Origin: Oscillospiraceae bacterium
GTDB taxonomy: Bacteria > Bacillota > Clostridia > Oscillospirales > QAMX01
NCBI GenBank assembly: GCA_015067675.1
Contig: SVMB01000034.1
Location: forward strand, 1 to 33,698
DNA: 33,698 nucleotides
Reading direction: 5' to 3'
Part shown: positions 15,917-23,937 of the stretch, one piece after another
How positions within the stretch are numbered: position 1 is the stretch's first letter
Layout of the letters: each line of letters begins with the position of its first letter
Translations under genes and position numbers: made by a program
Notes under the pieces: model-generated
Told to the model about the DNA's origin: nothing
Database searches by the model: none
What the model saw: only the letters and a program-made list of their open reading frames with translations

Positions 15917-17188
15917 TTATCTTGTGGGGTTGAGGGTACGGGAAGATGTGCGGTTTTCAGGTTTGATCTCGCCGACGGCGGTGAGGCTTCTCTTGGTCAG
16001 CGTCGGGCCGATGAGCTCATAGATAAGTACGGCAAAGAGCACCACATTGCGGGCAAGCACACCGTCTGCCAGCGTTGCTGCGGTCATAGCCATGCCCAGC
16101 GCCACGCCAGCCTGAGGCAGCAGCGTAATGCCGAGGTTGTCCACGATGGGCTTGGGCTCCTTTGAGATGCGGCAGGAGATATTGGCGCCGTAGTACTTAC
16201 CGGCACTGCGGGCGATGATGTAGATAACGCCCACGAGCAGCGTCACCGGCTGGACAAGAACGTTCAGATCCAGCTCTGCGCCGGAAATGACGAAGAAAAG
16301 CACATTCACAGGCGTGGTCCAACTCTCGATTCTGCCCATAAGTTCTTCGGAGGTATCACAGATGTTGCAGAAGATCGTACCGGTCATCATGCACACCAGC
16401 AGCAGGGAAAAGCCGCAGTGCACGGGGCCGATCTGGAATTTAAGCATGGACATACCGACAGTGAGCAGTACAAAGGCTACGGAAATGGTCATACGCTTAC
16501 TGCGGGAGTGGAAGAAGCGCTCCACCCAGTCCAGAAGCCAACCCATGACACTGCCCAGTGCAAGAGACAGAATAATCTCGATGATAGGCTCCACAACGAC
16601 CGCCAGAATGCTGACCTGTCCGGCAGAGAGCGCTGTGGCAATACCAAAGGACACGGAGAACAGCACCAGACCAACCGCGTCGTCGATGGCAACGACCAGC
16701 ATCAGAAGTTTCGTCAGCGGACCGTCGGCCTTATACTGACGTACGACCATCAGGGTAGCCGCAGGCGCTGTGGCCGAGGCAATGGCACCCAGGGTAATGG
16801 CGCAGGGAATGGAGATGATGTTGGGGAAGCACAGATGCAGGATGATAAGCACGATATCGACAACCACGGTGGTAATCACGGCCTGCAGGATACCTATGGT
16901 GATGGCGCTTTTACCCATGGATTTGAGCTGCGAAAGACGGAACTCATTACCGATGGTAAACGCGATGAAGCCCAGAGCGGTCTTCGTGATGATGCTGAGG
17001 CCTTCGACCTGCTCAAGGCTATTGAAGCCCAGCCCCGGGATATTGAGTCTGCCCAACAGGAAGGGACCCAGGATCAGTCCGGCAACCAGATACGCGGTAA
17101 CTGCCGGCAGGTTGAGCTTCTTGGTCAGACGGGAGAGCATCAGGCCGCCGACCAGCGCAACTGCCAGGCAAATGAGATGGGTTTCCAT
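15917..17188 (-). CDS. Cation/proton antiporter, CPA2 (KefB/GerN-like) family
   Basis: An integral membrane protein of 423 residues with about 12 hydrophobic segments. The pattern LTKKLNLPAVTAYLVAGLILGP at the N-terminus and VVAIDDAVGLVLFSV in the middle are hallmarks of the Na+/H+ exchanger domain; the paired Asp are the expected ion-binding residues. There is no C-terminal TrkA-N domain, so it is the short form. The frame is open 40 codons further upstream, but those precede the promoter's transcript start; the ATG at 17188 has a modest AAGG site. It is monocistronic with promoter, leader hairpin and terminator. The ion transported (Na+ or K+) is unknown. Confidence 0.9.
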   Translation of the reverse strand: METHLICLAVALVGGLMLSRLTKKLNLPAVTAYLVAGLILGPFLLGRLNIPGLGFNSLEQVEGLSIITKTALGFIAFTIGNEFRLSQLKSMGKSAITIGILQAVITTVVVDIVLIILHLCFPNIISIPCAITLGAIASATAPAATLMVVRQYKADGPLTKLLMLVVAIDDAVGLVLFSVSFGIATALSAGQVSILAVVVEPIIEIILSLALGSVMGWLLDWVERFFHSRSKRMTISVAFVLLTVGMSMLKFQIGPVHCGFSLLLVCMMTGTIFCNICDTSEELMGRIESWTTPVNVLFFVISGAELDLNVLVQPVTLLVGVIYIIARSAGKYYGANISCRISKEPKPIVDNLGITLLPQAGVALGMAMTAATLADGVLARNVVLFAVLIYELIGPTLTKRSLTAVGEIKPENRTSSRTLNPTR

Positions 17189-17217
17189 AGATAAAACGCC
17201 TTCTTTTCTCAAAATTT

Positions 17218-17247
17218 GGCTCCGGAAGGCATACACCCTCCGGAGCC
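17218..17247 (-). other. Hairpin in the 5' leader of the antiporter mRNA
   Basis: GGCTCCGG (17218-17225) and CCGGAGCC (17240-17247) form an 8-bp perfect stem in the leader between the promoter at 17264-17292 and the antiporter start. On the minus strand it is followed by AAATTTT and then the RBS region. The T-run is short, so it may be an attenuator, an mRNA-stability element or a remnant terminator. Confidence 0.6.
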
Positions 17248-17263
17248 ATTCAAGCCGCGAATC

Positions 17264-17292
17264 AGTATAACATAGTTTGCCTTTTTTCGCAA
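17264..17292 (-). promoter_or_regulatory. Sigma-A promoter of the antiporter gene
   Basis: Minus-strand TTGCGA (17287-17292), 17-base spacer, TATACT (17264-17269). The transcript would begin near 17257, leaving a leader of about 70 bases. The rest of the intergenic stretch up to 17402 shows no further gene or clear terminator. Confidence 0.75.
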
Positions 17293-17402
17293 GCGCAATA
17301 CCCGCCAAACGTACTTCCCTATTTTGGTTTTCCTTCGTTCAGTTTATGAACACCGATCAAAAAAGGGGTTTTCGCGCTTACAGACAAAATATTTCTGCAA
17401 AC

Positions 17403-18113
17403 TCAGAAGCGTGCCTCACCGTTATACAGTGTCGGCAGTCCCTCGCGGTAAAGATGAGAATCGTTGGACATGGTCATGACCTTTGGGATTGCCCAGCCGT
17501 CATGCTCCACAAAGTTGATGGCGGTGAAATCGGAGTGTCCCATATCATAGTGCAGGCAGTACTGCGGATACGGGATATCCAGCAGCGCACTCATGAAGGC
17601 CATCGAGAATCCCTGATGCGCAAAGAGTGCCACCCGCTCGTCGCTGTGCTTTGTGACACGGTAGCATCCGGTATAGCGCTCATGTTCGTAGCCGAGAGAG
17701 GCAAAATAGGCATCCACTTCGTCATAGACGCGCAGCATACCTGCCTTGAACTGTACAAGCTTCGGGTGGTCATACCACCGGTCTCCCAATGCACGCACCT
17801 CCGGGCTTGCAAAAAGTGCACGGTATTCATGATCGTAAAAAGCCCAGGTCACGCCGCCTTCGGCTCTGGGGACAGTGAACTCCCGCCAGACATGGCCTTC
17901 ATTTGCAAAATCCAGCGTCGTCATTTCTTTATGGGTCAGCTCACAGGTGGGCTGGGCGGTAAGCATGGCGCGGTTAGAGGTGGAAGCGTAGATACGGTCG
18001 ATGCCGTGCTGCGCCAGACGCTTGGCAACCGCAGCAGCCTGCAGATGCCCCATCGGTGTCAGAGAATCCGGATCGTAGATAGGATCACCGTGTCGGATAT
18101 AGAAAAAAAGCAT
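17403..18113 (-). CDS. Histidine phosphatase family protein (236 aa)
   Basis: A second branch 1 histidine phosphatase, distinct from the one at 8084-8734. The N-terminal motif FYIRHGDPIY (R7-H8-G9) replaces the usual RHGET/RHGQS. YASTSNRAMLTAQPT holds the second arginine, and VALFAHQGFSMAF the second histidine. An insertion of about 60 residues (tryptophan/tyrosine-rich, around 70-150) lies where substrate specificity is set. GGAGGAG lies 8 bases before the ATG. It starts 66 nt after the large putative glycosidase on the same strand and may be cotranscribed. Substrate unknown; a sugar phosphate would fit the context. Confidence 0.87.
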   Translation of the reverse strand: MLFFYIRHGDPIYDPDSLTPMGHLQAAAVAKRLAQHGIDRIYASTSNRAMLTAQPTCELTHKEMTTLDFANEGHVWREFTVPRAEGGVTWAFYDHEYRALFASPEVRALGDRWYDHPKLVQFKAGMLRVYDEVDAYFASLGYEHERYTGCYRVTKHSDERVALFAHQGFSMAFMSALLDIPYPQYCLHYDMGHSDFTAINFVEHDGWAIPKVMTMSNDSHLYREGLPTLYNGEARF

Positions 18114-18179
18114 GAATTACTCCTCCGATTGATTATTATAGGGTTTAAGCAGATCGATTCCGCAAATCCCGGCACCGGT

Positions 18180-21080
18180 TCAGGTGTCCAGGGACCAGCT
18201 CTGTACCTTCACATCATCATCACGCACGGAAACAATCGTCACTTCCCGCTCACGCAGGGAGATTTCGGTGGTACTGCCGTTTGCGCAAAGCGTTACATTC
18301 TTGACATTGCCCTTCACCGTCCAGTCGGTGTTGAGCAGCATCACAATCTTTTCATCGCCGTTCTCCCAGACCGTCCAGAAGGTTTCGCGGGTGGGATCAA
18401 TCACACGGAGATCAGCTGCCGCTCTAGCAGAAAGCTGCTCAATCCACGCAGCACAGAACTTCTGGAAGCCCTCATGTCCGGGATAGGCCCAGATCGTGAA
18501 GGTATACACGTAACCCTTGCCCAGCTTCCTGCGCACCAGCATCGGCTTGCCCGTAAAGGTATCCCAGGCCACTATTTCGGCGCCGGTGAGCGTCACGTCG
18601 GCAAGAATTGCCGGGCCGTCTTCGCCTGCATCGTCGCTGGGCATGGCTGCAAGCTCGGGTTCCGTGATAGCCTCGCGTCCGGCGCAGTTCCACTGGCCGC
18701 AGTAGGCCGTACCACGTCCGTTGACCCGGATGCCGCAAAGGCGGGAAAGATCGCCGTCGTGAATCAGCGCCAGATCCTGCATATCGGCCAGGAAGTCGCG
18801 GGTAATATGGGTGCTGAACTGCGGAATGCCGGTGAGCAGCGTGCCGCCTGCACGGACATATTCCTCAAGCTTTGCAAGATCCTCATCCGCAGCGGTATTC
18901 CAGCCGAGGTTTAACAGCAGCTTGTAGTTTTTCAGATACGGAGTTTCCGCCTCCACCGGCACGCAGTCGAAGTCGCCGAACGGCGTACCGGAGAAGAAGA
19001 AGCGTCTGCGGTCATGCCGCTGGCGCAGGGGCATGGTATTGGCGCCGGGCATCAGTACATCCAGCAGCTGACGGCATTTTTCAGGCTGACCGTGTCCCCA
19101 GGTGGGATCCTCACTGCCAAACAAACCCCAGACGGTATAATGCGGATCCTGCTCAAAACCGCAGATAAAACCGTTGAAAGGAGCCGCATACCGCCCCTCA
19201 ATAAAGGCAATTGCACGGGTGTTTTTACCCTTTCGGGGATGCGTCTTGACAAATTTGAAAAAGTTTCTGGTCATGTCCCGCTTGCCCTTCGTCAGCAGAT
19301 CATCCCATGCGATGCGTTCCTCCTTGAACATCGTAAACAGGCAGTCTTCCTCATAGATGACTTCCGCGCCCATAACCCAGGGCTGCATGAGGCTGAGGAA
19401 ATACTGACCGAGATGAGTCTCCTGATAAGGCTGATAGGCATGCTGAATCGCAATATGCACACCCCAGCGGCCGTTACCAAGTGCTTCGGCAGCAGGACGG
19501 GCCTGTGCCAGCAGCTGCATGGTATGACTCACCATGGTCTCTGCACGCATAAAGTCCGCGCCTGCCAGGAACGAGTAGCGGATACCGCCCGATGCATCAC
19601 CAAATGCTGCCGGAGCTCCGATGGCATGTACCGTATCAAGTTCTGCTTTGAGATAGGCTATATACTTTTCAGCAGCCTCCTTCATCGTAGTCGAAGCATG
19701 CGGTGGTGTCGGGTCGCCAATATAAACCTTGCCGGGATATTCATGCCGGCCCACATCGTGGAGCATATCTCCGGCTGCTGTGGTCAATGCGCCGTTTAAG
19801 TAATCAGTACAGGTGGCAACGTGAATTCCGTGGTCACGGCAATATGTTCCCCAGCGGCTCCAGAGTGAAGGATCAACCTCGCCCGTAAAGCTGCGGAAAA
19901 GAACATAGTTGCCAAGACGCGTGCGCTGCGTGTAGTCAAGCAGCCAGTCCATGAAGCCGCTGTCGTCATGGGGCACGACGGTCATGTCATAGCCCACCTT
20001 GACGGGGATCTCCTCTTCTTCCACGTCGAAAATCTCAATAGAAGCTTCGTCACAGAACGTTTTCACAGCCGCAATGCCGGGTTCAGAAATGCAGACAGCG
20101 AACTCGTTCCATCCGGGCACGCAGGAAATAACTTTCTCGTCGCCGTTGATCGTGGCCGTGATCACGTCATCGCGCACGGCATAGACCTTGCCGATGACGT
20201 TTTCATTCTTCAGCGCCCAGTCTGGTACGGACAGCTGACCGTGATTGTATCCGCAGGTTTTGAGCACAATACGACTTATGCCGACACAGAGTTCAGGATG
20301 GTCGTTGCGCAGCGTCAGGATATGCTGTCCTGCCGGGATGCGTACCCGCTGCCAGTCATCCTCCAGAAGCTGCATATAGGTGTCATGATGGCGCAGAAAA
20401 CGGCTGAATGTGAGTACAGGTTCTCCATCGACAAGCAGAGTAAAGGGAAATACGCTGCGAACCTGCGTTTCTCTTCCATCCGTATACGCCGGAACGCCCA
20501 TCATCACAAGATGGATCAGCAGTTCATCAATGTCGGCGCCGGTCGGTCTGACCTCATACCGAAAATGCGTTTCTTTGCCGGGTTCGAGCCATGCAAGCTT
20601 CATTCTTGCCCAGTGATGCACGGGAAGCCCCAGTTCATCGGGCTCATATGCCACCTCGCCTTCTTTCAGCGGCTGACGGAACCACAGGAAATCCGTCAAC
20701 GTGACGGTCACGTAGCAGCCAAGATACTTCGGACCCACACGGAAAAGAAGTTTGCCGTTTTCCAGAAGTTCCGACGCCCGGAAGATCAGATCGATCGAAA
20801 CAGTATGCAGATGAAAGACCGCGTCAGGCTCTGCATCTGCCTCAATGCGTACGCCGGACAAGCCTCGTCTTGTTCTGTTCTGCCACACAGGCGCATCGAT
20901 ATTTGTTTCCTTTGCACAGTGACCGGGTCCAAACGGGATATACGGGTAATCCAGTATATATGTATTCTTAATCTCCGCCTTTTCACAGGTCAGGCTGCCA
21001 TCCCAGATATATGTAGGATGATAATGGCGTCTGGAGTAAAGGTATTGATAGCCCCAGTCGATTCTGAAATCAAGCTTCAT
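18180..21080 (-). CDS. Large putative glycoside hydrolase, family unassigned (966 aa)
   Basis: A 966-residue protein without a signal peptide. I do not recognise its family. Residues 1-350 look like all-beta sandwich modules (many alternating hydrophobic strands, e.g. EPVLTFSRFL and GQHILTLRNDHPEL). Residues about 365-640 look like an alpha/beta barrel beginning VGYDMTVVPHDDSGFMDW; acidic candidates are E515 (FMRAETM) and E577/E578 (VIYEED). Residues about 700-790 (NYKLLLNLGWN and YVRAGGTLLTGIPQF) resemble the class I GATase-like domain of GH42-type beta-galactosidases. A beta-rich end follows. GGGAGG lies 8 bases before the ATG at 21080; the ATG at 21086 is too close. It has its own promoter, 97 nt behind the AraC gene. 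Confidence 0.7.
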   Translation of the reverse strand: MKLDFRIDWGYQYLYSRRHYHPTYIWDGSLTCEKAEIKNTYILDYPYIPFGPGHCAKETNIDAPVWQNRTRRGLSGVRIEADAEPDAVFHLHTVSIDLIFRASELLENGKLLFRVGPKYLGCYVTVTLTDFLWFRQPLKEGEVAYEPDELGLPVHHWARMKLAWLEPGKETHFRYEVRPTGADIDELLIHLVMMGVPAYTDGRETQVRSVFPFTLLVDGEPVLTFSRFLRHHDTYMQLLEDDWQRVRIPAGQHILTLRNDHPELCVGISRIVLKTCGYNHGQLSVPDWALKNENVIGKVYAVRDDVITATINGDEKVISCVPGWNEFAVCISEPGIAAVKTFCDEASIEIFDVEEEEIPVKVGYDMTVVPHDDSGFMDWLLDYTQRTRLGNYVLFRSFTGEVDPSLWSRWGTYCRDHGIHVATCTDYLNGALTTAAGDMLHDVGRHEYPGKVYIGDPTPPHASTTMKEAAEKYIAYLKAELDTVHAIGAPAAFGDASGGIRYSFLAGADFMRAETMVSHTMQLLAQARPAAEALGNGRWGVHIAIQHAYQPYQETHLGQYFLSLMQPWVMGAEVIYEEDCLFTMFKEERIAWDDLLTKGKRDMTRNFFKFVKTHPRKGKNTRAIAFIEGRYAAPFNGFICGFEQDPHYTVWGLFGSEDPTWGHGQPEKCRQLLDVLMPGANTMPLRQRHDRRRFFFSGTPFGDFDCVPVEAETPYLKNYKLLLNLGWNTAADEDLAKLEEYVRAGGTLLTGIPQFSTHITRDFLADMQDLALIHDGDLSRLCGIRVNGRGTAYCGQWNCAGREAITEPELAAMPSDDAGEDGPAILADVTLTGAEIVAWDTFTGKPMLVRRKLGKGYVYTFTIWAYPGHEGFQKFCAAWIEQLSARAAADLRVIDPTRETFWTVWENGDEKIVMLLNTDWTVKGNVKNVTLCANGSTTEISLREREVTIVSVRDDDVKVQSWSLDT

Positions 21081-21124
21081 ATTCATATCCTCCCGAAAGG
21101 AAAATTCCCGTGATCTTCGGTAAC

Positions 21125-21153
21125 ATGATACCACATACCGCAGCCCGTGACAA
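21125..21153 (-). promoter_or_regulatory. Sigma-A promoter of the 966-aa putative glycosidase gene
   Basis: Minus-strand TTGTCA (21148-21153), 17-base spacer, TATCAT (21125-21130), 45 bases before the ATG. This allows the gene to be transcribed separately from araC. Confidence 0.72.
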
Positions 21154-21177
21154 GCGAAAAATCCACCCTCCGACAGC

Positions 21178-21960
21178 TTACGGCAGATACGTACCGCTGC
21201 GTCTGAACTGTCCGGGGGTAAGTCCCGTCTTTCGCCGGAAGCAGTCGGAAAAGTAACTCTGCGCGCCAAAGCCGCAGCTCACAGCAATCTCGCTGAGAGG
21301 CAGCGCCGTATTGATAAGCATCTCGCGAGCGGCGGTGATGCGCACGCCCAGCAGGTATTCCCCCGGCGTCAGGCCGTTGCGGCGTGCAAAGAGCTTGTGA
21401 AGATACGAAGGACTCACCGAGCATGCCTCGGCAATGTCCTGCACGCTGAGCTTCTCGCTGTAGTGGCGCTCCATGAACTTCTGCGCCCGGATCACGGTAT
21501 CGCTTTCATCAGGCCCTGAAAGTCTTGCATCCTCGCAGATTTCCCGGAACAACAGCACCAGTTCTGCCTCCGCCGCCATCTGATCCGCAGAGGATGCCGA
21601 ACAGAAGAGAGATGCAATACGGCTGAACGACGCCTCAACGGTCTTGGGGTCCACCGCGTCAAAATATACGGGGACATTGCTGAGCAGCTGGACAAGCATC
21701 GGATCCTCCGGCATAAAATGCACATACCGGCACTGAAACGGCAGATGGCTGCAGCGCACATCTCCGGGCTTTGCCAGCAGCAGCTGTCCGCGGCGGATGG
21801 AATGGCCGATGTTATTGACCACGCTTGTCCCGCCGTCCTCGAAGAAATATTCCAGTTCCCAGGTCTTGACTGTACGCGGCTGGGTCTTTTTGATGCCGCG
21901 AAAGCGCAGTTCACTGCTGAAAAGTCCCGCGCCCAGAATCACCGGCAGACTGTGTGTCAT
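21178..21960 (-). CDS. AraC-family transcriptional regulator
   Basis: A 260-residue regulator. The N-terminal half is a cupin-like sensing domain (ELEYFFEDGGTSVVNN and LLLAKPGDVRCSHLPF resemble the AraC arm and barrel). The C-terminal 100 residues are the double helix-turn-helix, with the SVQDIAEACSVSPSYLHKLFAR first HTH region and the signature LPLSEIAVSCGFGAQSYFSDCFRRKTGLTPGQFRR. The start at 21960 has a weak AGGTGA site; an upstream in-frame ATG lies in the likely operator. It is divergent from the glycosidase operon starting at 22093 and upstream of the 966-aa gene, so it is the probable sugar-responsive activator of both. Confidence 0.92.
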   Translation of the reverse strand: MTHSLPVILGAGLFSSELRFRGIKKTQPRTVKTWELEYFFEDGGTSVVNNIGHSIRRGQLLLAKPGDVRCSHLPFQCRYVHFMPEDPMLVQLLSNVPVYFDAVDPKTVEASFSRIASLFCSASSADQMAAEAELVLLFREICEDARLSGPDESDTVIRAQKFMERHYSEKLSVQDIAEACSVSPSYLHKLFARRNGLTPGEYLLGVRITAAREMLINTALPLSEIAVSCGFGAQSYFSDCFRRKTGLTPGQFRRSGTYLP

Positions 21961-21996
21961 CGTAATCACCTGTTTTGAGGATAGGATTTCTAAAAT

Positions 21997-22037
21997 ACAG
22001 GATAGCATTCTGATAGAATACCGGACTGTTATCCTGT
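21997..22037. promoter_or_regulatory. Inverted repeat, candidate AraC operator
   Basis: ACAGGATA (21997-22004) and TATCCTGT (22030-22037) form a perfect 8-base inverted pair 25 bases apart in the araC/operon intergenic region. Related AGGATA-type copies occur at 21978-21985 and near 22054-22059. Repeats of this size are usual for AraC-type binding half sites. Confidence 0.5.
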
Positions 22038-22044
22038 TATCATA

Positions 22045-22074
22045 AGTCTAGCACAGGATCTTTACAAAAGTCAA
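22045..22074 (-). promoter_or_regulatory. Possible promoter of the araC-family gene
   Basis: Minus-strand TTGACT (22069-22074) and TAGACT (22045-22050) are separated by 18 bases. Transcription would begin just upstream of the inverted repeat. On the plus strand only poor boxes are seen for the divergent operon (TAGAAT at 22014-22019 or TATCAT at 22038-22043, without a good -35), as expected for an activator-dependent promoter. Confidence 0.5.
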
Positions 22075-22092
22075 TATGTCAGGGAGTTTATT

Positions 22093-22767
22093 ATGAAAAT
22101 CACGTTTTTAGGGCAAGCCGGTTTGCTTTTTGAGCACAATGATTTCAAAGTGATGATTGACCCCTATTTTTCCGACAGTGTAGCGAAAGTCAATCCCGCC
22201 ATGCATCGCCGCGTTCCCGTCAAGGAAAGCCTTTTTGAAATCCGTCCGGATATGCTCATCTTCACCCACAATCATGGCGATCATTATGATCCGGAAACCG
22301 TATCCCGCTTTCTTCCCGCGCCCAATCCCATCACCGTTCTGTCTCCCGCTTCAGTCTGGGTTGAAGTCCGAAAATACGGCGGCGGCAGCAATTACGTGCA
22401 GTTCAACCGCCATACTTCCTGGTCTCAGGCCGGTCTTTGCTTTACTGCCGTCAAGGCAGAGCATTCTGATCCCACCCCCATCGGCGTCATCATTGACGAC
22501 GGTGAGCACAAATACTACGTCACCGGCGACACGCTCTACAACGACGACATCTTCGCCGATATCCCCGACGATATCTTTGCGCTGTTTCTGCCCGTCAACG
22601 GCGTCGGCAACAACATGAATATGACCGATGCCGTCCGTTTTGCCGCCCGTGTGGGCGCCAGCAAAGTCGTTCCTCTCCATACCGGGCTCTTTGACGCCCT
22701 GGATCCCCATGATTTTGGCTGCGAAAACCGGGTTATCCCCGAGATTTATAAGGAGATCGTGTTATGA
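22093..22767 (+). CDS. MBL-fold metal-dependent hydrolase (UlaG-like)
   Basis: A 224-residue metallo-beta-lactamase-fold protein. The metal motif is THNHGDHYD (H59, H61, D63, H64), with YVTGDTLY and VPLHTG giving the further ligands. Known relatives include UlaG (L-ascorbate-6-phosphate lactonase) and other sugar-lactone hydrolases, so lactone ring opening is a reasonable but unproven role. It is the first gene of the AraC-controlled operon, with AGGGAG before the ATG. Its stop overlaps the start of the dehydratase gene (ATGA at 22764-22767), which supports the two acting in successive steps. Confidence 0.87.
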   Translation: MKITFLGQAGLLFEHNDFKVMIDPYFSDSVAKVNPAMHRRVPVKESLFEIRPDMLIFTHNHGDHYDPETVSRFLPAPNPITVLSPASVWVEVRKYGGGSNYVQFNRHTSWSQAGLCFTAVKAEHSDPTPIGVIIDDGEHKYYVTGDTLYNDDIFADIPDDIFALFLPVNGVGNNMNMTDAVRFAARVGASKVVPLHTGLFDALDPHDFGCENRVIPEIYKEIVL

Positions 22768-23924
22768 AAGTCACAGACGTACGCTGCTTCAATGTGGACT
22801 GCTTCCGCACAAACTGGGTCTTTGTAAAGGTTTACACCGACGAAGGCATCACCGGCGTGGGTGAGGCAACTCTGGAATACAAAGAAAACGCCCTCCTCGG
22901 CGCGGTGGATCACATCCGCGACTATCTCATCGGCAAGAATCCCTGCGATATCGAGCGGCACTTTCATGACATCTACCGCGATGCCTACTGGCGCGGCGGC
23001 GCTGTGCTGATGTCTGCCCTGTCTGCCGTCGAAATGGCTCTGTGGGACATTCTGGGCAAGAGCCTGAACGTGCCTGTTTACCAGCTTCTGGGCGGCAAAG
23101 TACATGACAAGGTCAGGATATATGTTAACGGTTGGTTTGCCGGTGCCAAAACGCCTGCGGAGTTCGGTGAGAAGGCAAAGATCGCCGTCCAGCGCGGCGT
23201 CACCGCCATGAAGTGGGATCCCTTCGGCAAATCCTATCTGGATATCTCAAATCGTGACCTGAATACTGCCCTTGAATGTATTGCTGCCGTGCGCGAGGCT
23301 GCTGGCCCCGACGTCGACCTGCTCATCGAGGGTCACGGACGCTTCAACGTCCCCACCGGCATCAAGATTGCCAGGGAAATCGAGCAGTTCAAGCCCATGT
23401 TCTTCGAAGAACCCACGCCGCCCGACAACCTGGAAGCACTCAAGGCCGTGCGCGAGAAATCTCCTGTGGCCATTGCTGCCGGTGAGCGGCTTTATACGCT
23501 TAAATCCTTCAAAGATCTCTTTGAGATGCGGGCAGCCGATTATATCCAGCCCGACATTTCCCATGCAGGCGGCATCATGGAGCTCAAAAAAATCGCCGCA
23601 GCTGCCGACGCCTATTATATCCCCTTCGCGCCCCACAACCCCTCCGGCCCCGTGGCCAATGCCGCCACGCTTCAGCTTGCGGCCTGCTGCCCCAACTTCT
23701 GCATCCTTGAGATCATGTACTCCGACGTTGAGTGGCGCAAGGACATCACAACCGAGTCCCTCACCTATGCAGACGGCTATATCGATATTCCCGACAAGCC
23801 CGGTCTTGGCATCGAGATCAATGAGGAAGAGTGTCTCAAGCATCCCTACAAGCCGCATACCCTGCGCCATTACACCGGCGCGCTGACCGATATCCGTCCT
23901 GCAAAGACAGAATTTTACTTCTAA
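22764..23924 (+). CDS. Mandelate racemase/muconate lactonizing enzyme family, sugar-acid dehydratase-like
   Basis: A 386-residue enolase-superfamily protein. The capping domain is residues 1-115 and the barrel follows. Metal-ligand positions read E189 (LLIEGHGRF), E215 (FFEEPTPP) and E241 (AAGERLYT). H191 and H291 (FAPHNPSGPVANAA) match the catalytic histidines of D-galactonate dehydratase-type enzymes. The first metal ligand is Glu where DgoD has Asp, so specificity may differ. Expected reaction: dehydration of an aldonate to a 2-keto-3-deoxy acid. Translationally coupled to the lactonase-like gene and 13 nt before the first GH16 gene. Confidence 0.88.
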   Translation: MKVTDVRCFNVDCFRTNWVFVKVYTDEGITGVGEATLEYKENALLGAVDHIRDYLIGKNPCDIERHFHDIYRDAYWRGGAVLMSALSAVEMALWDILGKSLNVPVYQLLGGKVHDKVRIYVNGWFAGAKTPAEFGEKAKIAVQRGVTAMKWDPFGKSYLDISNRDLNTALECIAAVREAAGPDVDLLIEGHGRFNVPTGIKIAREIEQFKPMFFEEPTPPDNLEALKAVREKSPVAIAAGERLYTLKSFKDLFEMRAADYIQPDISHAGGIMELKKIAAAADAYYIPFAPHNPSGPVANAATLQLAACCPNFCILEIMYSDVEWRKDITTESLTYADGYIDIPDKPGLGIEINEEECLKHPYKPHTLRHYTGALTDIRPAKTEFYF

Positions 23925-23937
23925 AGGAGAACGCACC

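Noticed and set aside
17277..18914. A 545-codon open frame on the plus strand across the histidine phosphatase and the large glycosidase.
   Set aside because: The minus-strand genes have clear motifs and ribosome-binding sites; this frame has neither and spans a gene boundary.
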